Positions 31,005 to 43,049 of a stretch of DNA of 64,000 nucleotides are shown piece after piece. The stretch lies in contig NZ_LR134283.1 in NCBI RefSeq assembly GCF_900636475.1, forward strand, positions 1,116,001 through 1,180,000, read 5' to 3'. Each line of letters opens with the position of its first letter. Within the stretch, counting starts at the first letter, position 1. Source of the stretch: Streptococcus anginosus (GTDB lineage: Bacteria; Bacillota; Bacilli; Lactobacillales; Streptococcaceae). Both the position numbers and the translations under genes were made by a program. The notes under the pieces are model-generated. The model was given only the letters and a program-made list of their open reading frames with translations. It made no database searches and was not told where the DNA came from.

Positions 31005-31394
31005 ACGAGCGAAATAGAAATCAGTATTTCGTAGAAGCTTGATTTCATCGTTCATCTCCGCATAGCTCGAAAGACTTGAGGAACCTTTTGAGGTTGGAAA
31101 TAAGCAAATGTAACTTGATGACAAATAGGCTGTAAAAGTTGATATAGAACATATTATAGCTCATTCAATAGTAATTGGGAATGTGACAAAACTCAAAATC
31201 AAAAATTTTTAGTTTGTAGTCTCATTCCCACAAGGTTGCTCAATAGCCTGAGAGACTGTTGAGGTGGCAGATAAAGAAAACAAAGTTTTCGTCAAAAGTA
31301 CTCTTCCAAGCTTGAAAAGCAAATCGCCTTGAGACTTGCTTTTCAAGCTCTATCCGTAACCTCAACGCAGTGCTTTGAGCAATTAGCTACTGCG
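31005..31394 (+). repeat. Two adjacent dispersed-repeat units between dacA and sufU (copies b1, b2)
   Basis: Noncoding 456-base gap between convergent genes. The first unit (from 31005) is a decayed match to 42587: GAGCGAAATAGAAATC, TTTCGTAGAA, TTGATTTCATCGTTC, CCGCATAG. The second unit, 31177-31394, aligns along its length with 54245-54458 (shared AGTTTTCGTCAAAAGT-like, CTTGAAAAG, CACCTTGAGACTTGC-like and GCTTTGAGCAAT segments), in the same orientation. No trace of sufB is present. Confidence 0.7.
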
Positions 31395-31422
31395 TTTGTA
31401 ATGCTAACGATATAAACAAAGA

Positions 31423-31455
31423 AAGCTGAGCACTTTTGTCTCAGCTTATTTATTT
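31423..31455. terminator. Terminator between dacA and sufU
   Basis: AAGCTGAG, a 9-base loop and CTCAGCTT followed by ATTTATTTT, next to the sufU stop. Confidence 0.65.
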
Positions 31456-31460
31456 TAGCT

Positions 31461-33150
<1,690 letters not shown>

Positions 33151-34413
33151 TTATTTCTTAGCCAAAATTTCATCAATAGTTTCAATCATCTCAGCACGGA
33201 CTTCTTTGACTGGAATTTCAACGATAACAGAACCTAAGAAACCACGCACGACTAACCGTTCTGCCGTTGCCTGATCTAGCCCTCGACTCATAAGATAGTA
33301 CATATCTTCTGGATCTACCTGACCGATAGAAGCCGCATGCCCTGCTGTGACATCATTTTCATCAATCAAAAGAATAGGATTAGCATCGGAACGTGCTTTG
33401 TCAGACAACATGAGCACTCGACTTTCCTGTTGCGCATCTGCCCCCTTAGCTCCCTTGATAATGTGACCAATTCCGTTAAAAGTCAACGTTCCCTTTTCCA
33501 AAATCACTCCATGTTGGAGGATATTGCCGATCGAATTGCAGCCGTAATTGGTGACGCGACTGTCAATCCCCTGAATCTGCTTACCACGAGAGAGAGCCAC
33601 CACTTTCATATCTGCATGACTTCCGCGCCCAAACAAATCACTGTCAAAATCAGCAATCACATTCCCTTCATTCATGACTCCAATCGCCCAATCAATCATA
33701 GAATCATCGTCCAACTTGCCCCGACGACTAATATAAGCGGTCACATTTTCTCCTAGTCGATCAATAGCTGAAAACTTAATCTGCGCTCCTGTTTGGGCAA
33801 TGACTTCCACCGTGATATTTGCTGTCGCAGAAAGACTGCCAGAACCATAGGTCTCCAGACGCTCTAAATAGGTAAACTTGGAGTGTTTCCCTGCAATAAT
33901 TAGAATGTGCTTATTAAATGGTACATCACTTTTACTGTCTTGGTAAAAAATACCTTCAATGGGTTGACTGATTTCAACATTATCTGGAATATAGAGCACC
34001 GCTCCACTATTGAAATAAGCTGTATGGTAGGCTGCCAGCTTATCTTCATCATATTTAACTGAAGACATAAAATACTTTTCCATGATTTCTGGAATTTCCT
34101 CAAGAGCAGTGTAAAAGTCTGTAAAGATAACTCCTTGCTCCGTTAGTTCAGCCGGCAATTGCTCTAAAACAGTCTGTGTTCCAACCTGAACCAATGTCAA
34201 ATGATCATTCAGTGCTGTAAAATCAGGCACATTTGCAAGAACCTCACTTTCTGACAGCGTGCCGTCTCCCAAATTCCAGCGGTGAAATTTCACCCGCTCA
34301 ATAACAGGCAGTTCCAACTTATCTATTTTATCAAAGGCAGCTTGACGGAGATTTGCCAACCACTCAGGCTCCGCATGCATTTGTGAAAAATGTTTAATGG
34401 TTTCCTTTGTCAT
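33151..34413 (-). CDS. sufD: Fe-S assembly scaffold subunit SufD
   Basis: Beta-helix scaffold subunit, 420 aa, that normally forms the SufBC2D complex. The C-terminal family stretch is visible (DAQQESRVLMLSDKARSDANP split by ordinary context, then ENDVTAGHAASIG, then SRGLDQATAERLVVRGFL). It is SufD rather than SufB by its N-terminal part and by gene order C-D-S-U. Its partner SufB is not encoded in this window, which is unusual. Confidence 0.92.
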   Translation of the reverse strand: MTKETIKHFSQMHAEPEWLANLRQAAFDKIDKLELPVIERVKFHRWNLGDGTLSESEVLANVPDFTALNDHLTLVQVGTQTVLEQLPAELTEQGVIFTDFYTALEEIPEIMEKYFMSSVKYDEDKLAAYHTAYFNSGAVLYIPDNVEISQPIEGIFYQDSKSDVPFNKHILIIAGKHSKFTYLERLETYGSGSLSATANITVEVIAQTGAQIKFSAIDRLGENVTAYISRRGKLDDDSMIDWAIGVMNEGNVIADFDSDLFGRGSHADMKVVALSRGKQIQGIDSRVTNYGCNSIGNILQHGVILEKGTLTFNGIGHIIKGAKGADAQQESRVLMLSDKARSDANPILLIDENDVTAGHAASIGQVDPEDMYYLMSRGLDQATAERLVVRGFLGSVIVEIPVKEVRAEMIETIDEILAKK

Positions 34414-34452
34414 TTCATTCTCCTATCTTTTCTAAGTAAAAAGAAAGGTTGA

Positions 34453-35223
34453 CTAGACTTCTTCTTGGTAATCAAAACCAAGTTCTTCAGCCAATTTGGC
34501 ATAACCTTCCTGCTCCAAACGAACAGCTAATTCCGGACCACCAGAAGCAACTACACGCCCATCCATCATGATATGGACCACATCAGGCGTAATATAATTC
34601 AACAGACGTTGATAGTGCGTAATAATCATAGCACCAAAATGTTCACCACGCATAGCATTGACGCCCTTAGACACCACTTTCAGTGCATCAATATCTAGTC
34701 CAGAGTCAATTTCATCCAGTAGCGCAAAAGTTGGCTCTAGCATCAACAATTGCAAGATTTCATTGCGTTTCTTTTCACCGCCAGAAAAGCCTTCATTCAG
34801 ATAACGCTCGGCCATTTCCTCTTTCATATTCAGCAATTCCATCTTTTCGTCCAATTTCATGATAAAATCACGAACAGAGATTTTTTCGTCGTCTTCTTTA
34901 CCTGCATTCATAGCTGCTCGCAAAAATTCTGCATTGGTAATACCTGGAATTTCACTTGGGTACTGCATAGCCAGAAAAAGCCCCATGCGAGCTCGTTCGT
35001 CCACATCCAATTCTAAAATATTGACACCGTCAAAGAGAACTTCTCCCTCGGTTACCTCGTAATTCGGATTTCCCATAATCGCTGCTGATAAGGTGGATTT
35101 CCCCGTACCGTTTGGTCCCATAATGGCTGCAATTTCTCCTGTTTTAAGAGTCAGATTGACTCCTTTTAAGATTTTCTTTCCTTCAATTTCTACATGGAGG
35201 TCTTTGATTTCTAACACAGACAT
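34453..35223 (-). CDS. sufC: Fe-S assembly ATPase SufC
   Basis: ABC-type ATPase of the Suf complex, 256 aa. Walker A GPNGTGKS at 36-43, signature FSGGEKKR and Walker B LLDEIDSGLD (Suf-type). Start at ATG 35221-35223 with AAAGGAAAG seven bases upstream; a longer frame to 35250 runs through that site. First gene of sufCDSU, preceded by a terminator for tagO and a TATACT-type -10. Confidence 0.95.
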   Translation of the reverse strand: MSVLEIKDLHVEIEGKKILKGVNLTLKTGEIAAIMGPNGTGKSTLSAAIMGNPNYEVTEGEVLFDGVNILELDVDERARMGLFLAMQYPSEIPGITNAEFLRAAMNAGKEDDEKISVRDFIMKLDEKMELLNMKEEMAERYLNEGFSGGEKKRNEILQLLMLEPTFALLDEIDSGLDIDALKVVSKGVNAMRGEHFGAMIITHYQRLLNYITPDVVHIMMDGRVVASGGPELAVRLEQEGYAKLAEELGFDYQEEV

Positions 35224-35269
35224 GGCAAACTTTCCTTTCTTCATATCCATAATCTACCTTACCAGTATA

Positions 35270-35296
35270 GCAAAAAAAAGCCAAAAAGGCTTTGAT
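35270..35296 (-). terminator. tagO terminator upstream of sufC
   Basis: On the minus strand AAAGCC, TTTTT loop, GGCTTTTTTTT directly after tagO; a TATACT -10 for sufC follows. Confidence 0.75.
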
Positions 35297-35313
35297 TTTG
35301 TTTAAGTGCGAGT

Positions 35314-36480
35314 CTACTTCTTTTTTCTATTTCTGAACTTTGTTCTGATTTCTTCCCGATAAGCAGAATTTCCGATAAAACGAAGGATATTGAGTAGCGG
35401 TGTTCGATTTGGACCCAGAACACCAATTAGTTCTACCAAAAGTTCCACTCCAAAAAGTAGTCCAATAATTAACAGTGTCCCACCAATACGGCTCGAAACA
35501 TTTAGCAAAAGAGAAATCATGGCAAAAATCATAGAAATGCCATAAATAACCAAGACTGTCCCACGGTGTGTTAAGCCCAAGGATAACAGCCGATGATGAA
35601 GATGTCGCTTGTCTGGTGTATAAAATTTTTGTCCAGATAAAGTTCTACGCACAATCGCTAAAAATGTGTCTGTAATCGGCACTCCCAGAATAATCATCGG
35701 AGTAATCACAGCGACAGCTGTCGCATTTTTCAAGCCTTGCAATGACAAAACCGCAATCATAAAACCGATAAACAGCGCTCCTGTATCTCCCAGATAAATA
35801 ATAGCGGGGTGGTAATTGTAAGGGAAAAATCCTGCGATAGACATGACCAAGACAAAAATAGTTAAGGTTAGAAAGACATTGTGATCTGGCAAGAAAAAGT
35901 AGGAAACAATCCCCATTGTCACCAGCGAAATAATGGATACACCACTCACTAATCCGTCCAACCCGTCAATCAAATTAACGGCATTGGTAATCGAAATAAT
36001 CCAGATAACCGTCAAAATGAAAGATAGCCAAGGAGCAAAGTGCAGCAGCGGCCCACCAAAAGGAATTTTAAAATGATTCAAACGGAAATCCGTCAATAGC
36101 CAAATCAAACTAGCAGCTAACACAATTCCTGACATCTTTGCTAAAGGCTTCAACTCTTTTACATCGTCAATCAATCCTGTCAGAGCAATAATTCCGCCTC
36201 CTAAAACAACAGGCCAAATATAATCAAAATAACCCTTTCCATGAAAGGTCGCTTGCACAATCATCGGCATAAAAACAAGTGTAGCAACCGAAAAAGCAAT
36301 GACAATAGCTAAACCGCCGCTGCCTGGCATCGGCTTTTTGTTGATTCTTCGTGCATTTGGATAATCAACCGCACCTATCTTAAATGCCAATAGACGCACC
36401 AAAGGCGTGAGAATCACACCGATGAAAAAGGTTCCAAGCAACACCAAAATGAATTTTAAAGGGAAGGGAATCATAAGCAT
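35314..36480 (-). CDS. tagO: Undecaprenyl-phosphate N-acetylglucosaminyl-1-phosphate transferase (TagO/RgpG/WecA type)
   Basis: Polytopic membrane enzyme of 388 aa that starts wall polysaccharide or teichoic-acid synthesis by moving GlcNAc-1-P to undecaprenyl phosphate. Family motifs: GLIDDVKEL (Mg-binding Asp pair), NAVNLIDGLDGL, YLGDTGALF and the HLHHRLL histidine loop that distinguishes the WecA branch from MraY. About 11 helices. In S. mutans the homologue is rgpG and lies between mecA and sufC, as here. The start overlaps the mecA end. Confidence 0.9.
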   Translation of the reverse strand: MLMIPFPLKFILVLLGTFFIGVILTPLVRLLAFKIGAVDYPNARRINKKPMPGSGGLAIVIAFSVATLVFMPMIVQATFHGKGYFDYIWPVVLGGGIIALTGLIDDVKELKPLAKMSGIVLAASLIWLLTDFRLNHFKIPFGGPLLHFAPWLSFILTVIWIISITNAVNLIDGLDGLVSGVSIISLVTMGIVSYFFLPDHNVFLTLTIFVLVMSIAGFFPYNYHPAIIYLGDTGALFIGFMIAVLSLQGLKNATAVAVITPMIILGVPITDTFLAIVRRTLSGQKFYTPDKRHLHHRLLSLGLTHRGTVLVIYGISMIFAMISLLLNVSSRIGGTLLIIGLLFGVELLVELIGVLGPNRTPLLNILRFIGNSAYREEIRTKFRNRKKK

Positions 36481-37223
36481 TTAACCTTTTTAAGACTGGC
36501 AACCGCCTCGTTGACAAGCAATAAGTAACCGTGCTCTTGCAAAACAGCTCTTGTCACATCCGTATCTTCTGCATGTTCACGCATCAAAGCCAGGAGCCAA
36601 GCTGGATAACGCTTTGGACGCCCTTCAATATCAACCAAGATTGTCAAATAATAGTGGTCGTCCATTTTGTACAACTCCGAAGTATTGACAGCATAATCTA
36701 CTGTCTTAGAAAAAACAATTGCTTCTTTCAGGCTGGAAAATTTCAAAATGTAATAAATATATTTCTGCGTTAGTTCGTCACTATTTTCCTCTGACTCCAT
36801 ATCAGAAGTGCTTGTGTTATCGTCTGCTTCCGCCGTTTCCAAAGAACGAACAGCCTCCATATCGTCTTTACTTTTCTCAAAAATATTTTTTTCTAATGTC
36901 TTTAAAAATTCATCAGGAGACATTTGAGACAACTCTTCTACATCTGGCAAATCTGCCAAATCATCGAAGTTTAAATTCTTATCAATCTTAGACTTGGTGA
37001 CAAAGACATCCAATCGGTCGGGCTTTGGTGTCACACGAAAACTGAGCATGCCACTATCTAAAAAGCTCTCTGGCATTTCCAACTCATCTAAAATCGCATA
37101 GAAAAACTCTTCTGTTTTTTCTTGTGGGACTAGAAAATCTGCCATTTCCATCCCACGTTCCTCTAAATCCTCTAATTTTATTGTGATTTTAATCGTTGTA
37201 TCACTAATTTGCTTCATTTCCAT
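36471..37223 (-). CDS. mecA: Adaptor protein MecA
   Basis: Adaptor that targets substrates such as ComX to ClpCP. 250 aa: N-terminal substrate-binding domain (about 1-80), an acidic linker rich in Asp, Glu and Ser (about 105-150) and a C-terminal ClpC-binding domain (about 155-250). The gene order uppP-mecA-tagO-suf is the streptococcal one. Its last codons overlap tagO. Confidence 0.92.
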   Translation of the reverse strand: MEMKQISDTTIKITIKLEDLEERGMEMADFLVPQEKTEEFFYAILDELEMPESFLDSGMLSFRVTPKPDRLDVFVTKSKIDKNLNFDDLADLPDVEELSQMSPDEFLKTLEKNIFEKSKDDMEAVRSLETAEADDNTSTSDMESEENSDELTQKYIYYILKFSSLKEAIVFSKTVDYAVNTSELYKMDDHYYLTILVDIEGRPKRYPAWLLALMREHAEDTDVTRAVLQEHGYLLLVNEAVASLKKVKCL

Positions 37224-37313
37224 AGCATTACCTCATACTTCTAGTCTTTTCATTATACTAAAATTTCGGGTTTTTTACAAAAAATAGATAGCCTCATTTT
37301 CTTTTACCAATAA

Positions 37314-37340
37314 AAAACTCAACAAAAACTGTTGAGTTTT
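37314..37340 (-). terminator. uppP terminator
   Basis: AAAACTCAACA, a 5-base loop and TGTTGAGTTTT, seven bases after the uppP stop; A/T runs on both sides. Confidence 0.85.
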
Positions 37341-37346
37341 GAATAC

Positions 37347-38189
37347 TTAAAAAATAGCTTTAAAGATTCCGTACACGATAAGCAAAACACCGAGCCCGAT
37401 ACGATATTTCCCAAAGATCGTAAAGTCGTGCTTTTTCACATAGTCTGTCAAGAAGCGAATGACATAGAGACTAACCCCAAATGCAACGCCCATTGCTACA
37501 AGCAGCAAGAAGAATTGCCCAAATCCAAGTGTGTTTCCTTTGATGATAAACTTCAAAATCTTCCAAGCACTTGCACCAAACATGACAGGAATTCCCAAAA
37601 AGAAAGTGAACTCTGTCACCACAGAACGACTGGTCCCATTCAAAAGCCCTCCTACAATCGTTGCTCCAGAGCGACTGGTACCAGGAAAGAGTGACAATAC
37701 TTGAAATAACCCAATGTAGAGAGCAGTTTTATAAGGCAATCGATCTAAGCTGGTAATTGTCGGTTCTACGTTTTTATTACGTTTTTCTAGTAAAATGAAA
37801 GCTACACCGTAGATAATCAACATACAAGCAACAGAAATGAAGTTATAAAAATGTGCATCAAACCAATCATCCAAAGGTAAGCCAATAATGGCAGCCGGCG
37901 CAGCTGCAATCACCACTTTCGCCCATAATTGCCATGTTTTCTGCACTTCACGCGCTGTCTTTCCAGGTTTAAACGGATTTAATTTATCAAAATAAATCAC
38001 GACAACCGCTAAAATCGCTCCTAATTGTATTACAACATTGAACATCTCCATAAAAGCAGCATTCTGATCTTTATATTTGAGAAATTCTTGCACTAAAATT
38101 AAGTGACCTGTACTCGAAATCGGCAACCACTCGGTAATTCCTTCTACAATCCCAAAGATAATGGACTTCAACATTTCAACGATAAACAT
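37347..38189 (-). CDS. uppP: Undecaprenyl-diphosphatase UppP (BacA)
   Basis: Membrane phosphatase that recycles undecaprenyl diphosphate to the lipid carrier used by MraY and TagO; loss sensitises cells to bacitracin. 280 aa, about eight helices, with the two family motifs [17 protein letters not shown] (residues 13-29) and PGTSRSGAT (near 178). Its own terminator separates it from mecA downstream. Confidence 0.95.
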   Translation of the reverse strand: MFIVEMLKSIIFGIVEGITEWLPISSTGHLILVQEFLKYKDQNAAFMEMFNVVIQLGAILAVVVIYFDKLNPFKPGKTAREVQKTWQLWAKVVIAAAPAAIIGLPLDDWFDAHFYNFISVACMLIIYGVAFILLEKRNKNVEPTITSLDRLPYKTALYIGLFQVLSLFPGTSRSGATIVGGLLNGTSRSVVTEFTFFLGIPVMFGASAWKILKFIIKGNTLGFGQFFLLLVAMGVAFGVSLYVIRFLTDYVKKHDFTIFGKYRIGLGVLLIVYGIFKAIF

Positions 38190-38255
38190 TTTCTTCTCCT
38201 AAGATTGATTTGTTTTATTATAGCATAATTTCAAGCAAGAGAATAGGGCACTTTT

Positions 38256-40145
38256 TTAAAAAGCGCCTCCTCCTCCGCCTCCGCCACCACCAGAGAAGCC
38301 GCCACCGCTACTTCCACCTGATGAAACAGAGAAACTGCTAGCCGAATTAGCTGCTGCCCCATAGCCAACAAAAGCATGTGAGCTCGCATGAAAATCATAC
38401 ACCATATCCTGATAAACAAAAGCATTCATCGATGGATTGTCAATTGTGATTTTTCGTAGTTTCATCGTCTTGGTCACCTTATCTGCACAATTAAACATAG
38501 CAGCATAAACCAATAATCTGTTCCACAAAATCACTCCTTCCACTTCTGTATCCTTTAAATGAGCAATCTCATGCAGCATATTAGCAAAACTCTTCCAGTA
38601 ATAATAGTTTTCTGCCCCTTCTTCATTTAAGACGCCATCACGCTTCACCATTTTGCATTTTCTCAAAAGGTAATACAGCATTCCGCCAGCAATGAAGAAG
38701 CTAACTACAAATTGATAAAATACGAGTCCATACTCTAAGAAAATCCAAGCTAAGATGCCAAGAGAAGCAAACACAATAAGATTCATAAGGAGCATTGAAA
38801 GATATAAACACAAGAGCTCCCTTTTAGCAACAGGGCGATAATTATTTGGCAATTGCTCACGCTCAATAATTTCATGTATATTTTCTGTAATAAGTTTTAA
38901 ATAGCATTTTAATAGTTTTCTCACTCTGTTGCCTGCGCTACGAACAGCTTTCTCACCACTATTATATATCTTATCGTCAATTTTAAAATCTGAAAACAAA
39001 TTTTTTACAAGCAACTGCTTGTTGTTTCCCATAGCCATTTTTAAAAATTCTTTTTCAAAATCAGCTAAACCCTTATCTGTCACTCTTTGTAATTTTGGCT
39101 GTTTCGTATCATCTGTAAAAACAAGATTGCCTCGATCAATCAAATCTAATAAAGTAGCTTGGACAAGATTTTCAAATTTCAGAGATGTAGCTTGTCGCTC
39201 AGTCGGATCCAATTCTGTCAAATCTACTGAATAAACATTTGAAGCAATGACCATTGGTGGTAAATCTTGCGGTATTTCATACAAACGAGCATGCTTAGGA
39301 AACGTTACACGGGATTTTGTTCTAAGATGAAAAATAATGTAAAAAGCCAAACTAATTAGGCCAACCAATACCAAAGCAAGTGGTAAGTCCCAGTCTACTA
39401 ATCTCTGGTATTTTTTTGTACTGGTGGCAACTTCCTTTTCAACTTGATGAAACTCTTGCAATCGATTGCGTTTTGTAACAGCTAAACTATTTTCAGGAAC
39501 AGTTACTAGCGATCGATCCCAATATGCATGAAATTCTAAATTTCTATTTTTAGCAATACTAGCGACACGGATCAGATAGCTATCTCCCTCTCGTGTCACT
39601 TGAGCTGGCTTCATAAAATAACCCGTGTGAGCATACAATTCAGTCTGTTGTGAAGTAGCTGGAGGAGTAATCCGAAATTCTACATTATTTAATTTTTTAT
39701 CCCAATCACTGATTGGAATCCAGTGTAATTCTACAATATCATTGTAGACAAACAACATATTCTTCAACTTCCAAGTAACCGTAATGGTTACACAGTCTCC
39801 TTTATTACCGGCATTATAAATTTTATATTTATAACCACCCGCAATGTATTCCTGAACAGCAGTAATATCCGTTTTTGGTTGTCCATTTCTTAAAGCTAGA
39901 ATCGTCGGCTTTCCTTCCACATCAAAGCCCAGAGGAACTTTACCAGATGTCCCCAAAGTAATGATTTGTCCTCTGTAACCGCTTGAGAAATGGTAATTGA
40001 CTGTTTCAACAAATGTCGCTGTATTATCAGAATGAATCTGTAAATTGCCTTTATAGGATTCAATATCATAACTCACAGCCAAGACCCGCTGACTGAAGAA
40101 CAAACATGAGAAAATAATTATGATACTCCAAAAAAACTTTTTCAT
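38256..40145 (-). CDS. DUF2207 membrane protein with Gly-rich tail
   Basis: A 629-aa protein of unknown function. Signal peptide 1-23, an extracellular N-terminal beta-rich domain (DUF2207, about 24-240), a membrane helix at about 255-275, a cytosolic middle part, two more helices at about 450-500, and a tail made almost only of Gly and Ser (about 605-629). The tail is a common ending for this family. Ribosome site AAGGAGATT precedes the ATG. Monocistronic; no neighbour gives a clue. Confidence 0.85.
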   Translation of the reverse strand: MKKFFWSIIIIFSCLFFSQRVLAVSYDIESYKGNLQIHSDNTATFVETVNYHFSSGYRGQIITLGTSGKVPLGFDVEGKPTILALRNGQPKTDITAVQEYIAGGYKYKIYNAGNKGDCVTITVTWKLKNMLFVYNDIVELHWIPISDWDKKLNNVEFRITPPATSQQTELYAHTGYFMKPAQVTREGDSYLIRVASIAKNRNLEFHAYWDRSLVTVPENSLAVTKRNRLQEFHQVEKEVATSTKKYQRLVDWDLPLALVLVGLISLAFYIIFHLRTKSRVTFPKHARLYEIPQDLPPMVIASNVYSVDLTELDPTERQATSLKFENLVQATLLDLIDRGNLVFTDDTKQPKLQRVTDKGLADFEKEFLKMAMGNNKQLLVKNLFSDFKIDDKIYNSGEKAVRSAGNRVRKLLKCYLKLITENIHEIIEREQLPNNYRPVAKRELLCLYLSMLLMNLIVFASLGILAWIFLEYGLVFYQFVVSFFIAGGMLYYLLRKCKMVKRDGVLNEEGAENYYYWKSFANMLHEIAHLKDTEVEGVILWNRLLVYAAMFNCADKVTKTMKLRKITIDNPSMNAFVYQDMVYDFHASSHAFVGYGAAANSASSFSVSSGGSSGGGFSGGGGGGGGGAF

Positions 40146-40210
40146 CTAGCAATCTCCTTATACTAATTGCCTTTATTATACCATTTTTTCAAGTAAGGGT
40201 TTCCCCAATA

Positions 40211-40239
40211 TTGAAAAGCATGGCATTTTTCGGTACAAT
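40211..40239 (+). promoter_or_regulatory. Promoter of the fused amino-acid ABC operon
   Basis: -35 TTGAAA (40211-40216), 17-base spacer, -10 TACAAT (40234-40239), 32 bases before the ATG. Confidence 0.75.
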
Positions 40240-40271
40240 GAAAGGAAGCTATTTTTAGATGAGGAGAAAAT

Positions 40272-41837
40272 ATGAAGAAATTATTCTTATCTCTATTTGC
40301 ACTTCTGCTGCTTAGTTTCGGATTTGCAAATAGAGCTCAAGCCGATGAATACTTGCGAATCGGAATGGAAGCGGCTTATGCACCGTTCAACTGGACGCAA
40401 GATGACGATAAAAATGGTGCCGTCAAAATCGAAGGCACCAACCAATATGCCAATGGTTATGATGTCCAAATCGCCAAACAAGTCGCAAAAGCATTGGGCA
40501 AAAAACCGTTAGTGGTCAAAACTTCTTGGAATGGATTGATCCCTGCATTGACATCAGGTAAATTAGATATGATTATCGCTGGAATGAGTCCAACTGCTGA
40601 GCGAAAAAAAGAAATCGCATTTTCCAATAGCTACTACACCAGTGAGCCTGTGGTACTAGTCAATAAAGACGGAGCCTATGCCAATGCAAAAACGTTGACG
40701 GACTTCAAAGGAGCAAAAATCACCTCTCAACAAGGTGTCTACCTCTACAATTTGATTTCCCAACTGACAGACGCTAAGCAAGAAACTGCAATGGGCGACT
40801 TCGCTCAAATGCGCCAAGCACTTGAGTCAGGAGTGATAGACGGCTACATTTCTGAACGTCCCGAAGCCCTCACAGCAGAATCCGCTAATTCAAAATTTAA
40901 AATGATTCAGTTCAAAAAAGGTTTTGAAGTTAATGAAGAGGATGCTACGATTGCAATCGGAATGCGCAAAAACGACAATCGTCTAGAACAAGTCAATGCT
41001 GCTATCGCTAAAATCAGTGCCAAAGACCAAGTCGCTTTAATGGACAAGATGATTCAAAACCAACCTGTTGAAACTGACACCAGCAAAGATAAAACTACTT
41101 TCTTTGGACAAGTGACAAAGATTCTGAAAGACAACTGGTCCCAATTTCTGCGCGGAGCTGGCTTAACCCTTCTCATTTCCATTACTGGTACAATTGCAGG
41201 GCTCATCATTGGTCTCTTAATCGGTGTTTACCGCACCGCTCCTACAGCCAAAAATAAAGCTCTCGCTCTTTTACAAACTTTATTCGGTTGGTTCCTGAAT
41301 GTCTACATCGAAATTTTCCGTGGAACACCTATGATTGTTCAATCTATGGTTATTTACTACGGAACAGCACAGGCATTTGGAGTTTCCATTGATCGTACAA
41401 TCGCAGCCATCTTTATCGTTTCCATTAACACGGGCGCTTATATGAGTGAAATTGTCCGCGGAGGAATTTTCGCCGTTGACAAAGGACAATTTGAAGCCGC
41501 AACCGCTCTAGGAATGACACATAATCAAACCATGCGCAAAGTTGTTCTTCCACAAGTCGTACGCAATATTCTACCTGCTACAGGGAATGAATTTGTCATA
41601 AACATTAAAGATACTTCCGTACTAAATGTTATCTCCGTTGTTGAACTTTATTTCTCAGGAAATACTATTGCCACCCAAACTTACCAATATTTCCAAACCT
41701 TTACGATTATTGCCGTGATCTACTTTGTCCTAACATTTACGGTAACACGCATCCTCCGCTATGTAGAACGGCGTTTTGACACAGATGATTACACAACGGG
41801 CGCTAATCAAATGCAAACGAAAGGAGTAAAGGCATGA
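40272..41837 (+). CDS. Amino-acid ABC transporter: substrate-binding protein fused to permease (GlnPH type)
   Basis: A 521-aa fusion. Residues 1-24 are a signal sequence ending in AQA; about 25-265 form a type-II solute-binding domain ([15 protein letters not shown], then NGYDVQIAK and GMSPTAERK); about 290-510 form a PAAT permease with [11 protein letters not shown] and the EAA loop [21 protein letters not shown]. Such fusions are normal in lactic streptococci for glutamine/asparagine-type uptake. The binding domain stays attached to the membrane. Overlaps its ATPase gene by 4 bases. Confidence 0.93.
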   Translation: MKKLFLSLFALLLLSFGFANRAQADEYLRIGMEAAYAPFNWTQDDDKNGAVKIEGTNQYANGYDVQIAKQVAKALGKKPLVVKTSWNGLIPALTSGKLDMIIAGMSPTAERKKEIAFSNSYYTSEPVVLVNKDGAYANAKTLTDFKGAKITSQQGVYLYNLISQLTDAKQETAMGDFAQMRQALESGVIDGYISERPEALTAESANSKFKMIQFKKGFEVNEEDATIAIGMRKNDNRLEQVNAAIAKISAKDQVALMDKMIQNQPVETDTSKDKTTFFGQVTKILKDNWSQFLRGAGLTLLISITGTIAGLIIGLLIGVYRTAPTAKNKALALLQTLFGWFLNVYIEIFRGTPMIVQSMVIYYGTAQAFGVSIDRTIAAIFIVSINTGAYMSEIVRGGIFAVDKGQFEAATALGMTHNQTMRKVVLPQVVRNILPATGNEFVINIKDTSVLNVISVVELYFSGNTIATQTYQYFQTFTIIAVIYFVLTFTVTRILRYVERRFDTDDYTTGANQMQTKGVKA

Positions 41838-42574
41838 GCGATACCATTTTAGAAATCAATCATCTTAAAAAATCCTACGGACAAAATGAAGTCTTAAAAG
41901 ACATTTCTCTCACTGTCCACTCCGGCGAAGTCATTTCTATCATCGGAAGCTCTGGTAGTGGAAAATCTACTTTCTTACGCTCTATCAATCTCCTTGAAGA
42001 GCCAAGTGGAGGAGAAATCCTTTATCGTGGTGAAAATGTACTAGAAGAAAACTATAACCTCACTCATTACCGTGAAAAACTCGGTATGGTGTTCCAAAGC
42101 TTTAACCTTTTTGAAAACCTTAACGTTCTTGAAAATACCATTGTCGCACAAACAACTGTTCTCAAGCGAGAACGAGCAGAGGCCGAAAAAATCGCCAAAG
42201 AAAATCTTGAAAAAGTTGGCATGGGGCAACCTTACTGGCAAGCCAAACCAAAACAACTCTCTGGCGGACAAAAGCAACGGGTTGCTATTGCACGTGCCTT
42301 ATCCATGAACCCAGATGCCATTTTATTTGACGAGCCAACCTCAGCGCTTGACCCCGAAATGGTCGGTGAAGTGCTGAGAATAATGAAAGACCTTGCTCAA
42401 GAGGGCTTAACCATGATTGTTGTCACGCACGAAATGGAGTTTGCGCGTGATGTCTCCAATCGTGTTATTTTCATGGACAAAGGCATCATTGCCGAAGAAG
42501 GCAAACCTGAAGACATTTTCACTCACCCTAAGAAAGAACGCACAAAAGAATTTTTACAACGTTACTTACGATAA
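41834..42574 (+). CDS. Amino-acid ABC transporter, ATP-binding protein (GlnQ type)
   Basis: ATPase, 246 aa, for the fused transporter upstream (4-base overlap). Walker A GSSGSGKS at 38-45, Q-loop VFQSFNLF, signature LSGGQKQR, Walker [13 protein letters not shown]-loop VTHEM. Followed by a dispersed hairpin repeat that probably ends the transcript. Confidence 0.93.
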   Translation: MSDTILEINHLKKSYGQNEVLKDISLTVHSGEVISIIGSSGSGKSTFLRSINLLEEPSGGEILYRGENVLEENYNLTHYREKLGMVFQSFNLFENLNVLENTIVAQTTVLKRERAEAEKIAKENLEKVGMGQPYWQAKPKQLSGGQKQRVAIARALSMNPDAILFDEPTSALDPEMVGEVLRIMKDLAQEGLTMIVVTHEMEFARDVSNRVIFMDKGIIAEEGKPEDIFTHPKKERTKEFLQRYLR

Positions 42575-42586
42575 TCCACAACCGAC

Positions 42587-42767
42587 GGGAGTGGGACAAA
42601 AATCGGTAATTTCGAAGAAATTTGATTTTGTCGTCCCACCCCCGCACAGTTGAGTAGGGCTGTAAAGGTTGATTTATCAACCGCATAGAACCCACTCACC
42701 ACTGCGACTTGCAAGAAACTCATAAAAATCTGACGAGGTTAAGGACTTTTGTTCCAGTCTCGTCTTT
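42587..42767 (+). repeat. Dispersed ~180-bp hairpin repeat (copy c)
   Basis: Best-preserved copy of the family. A 5' hairpin (GAGTGGGACAAAAATC against GATTTTGTCGTCCCAC) is followed by CCGCACAGTTGAG, an inner hairpin GGTTGATTTATCAACC, ACCACTGCGACTTGCAAG and a 3' hairpin (GACGAGGTTAAGGAC against GTTCCAGTCTCGTC) with TTTATTTT. Lies between convergent genes, as does copy a. Confidence 0.75.
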
Positions 42768-42773
42768 ATTTTC

Positions 42774-43049
42774 TCTCCAAAATCTTTAAGAAGTCAATTG
42801 AAAAACTAATTTTTATTCAAACAAAACAGAATGTTTGAATACACATTTATTAGAACATTTTCTTGTTAAAAATAAAACTCTAATTTTTAAGAATATTTTT
42901 TAAAATAGATTGTATTGTAGAAAGCGGTTTATCATTTTTCTGTAAAAATATTCATTCTAAAGAATTAGATAGGAAGCGAATAAATAAACTTTCTGCTTTA
43001 TAATTATTTGTTGTTTCCATATAAAATTATACTATTTTACAATTGCAAA
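42774..43049. other. AT-rich noncoding gap
   Basis: Very AT-rich with no reading frame of note. It contains one perfect 9-base inverted repeat, ATTCAAACA (42815-42823) and TGTTTGAAT (42832-42840), without a T-run, whose role is unknown. Nothing else recognisable. Confidence 0.5.

Noticed and set aside
40272..41837. Possible artefactual fusion of binding protein and permease
   Set aside because: The frame is continuous with a proper linker, and such fusions are usual for this transporter family in streptococci.
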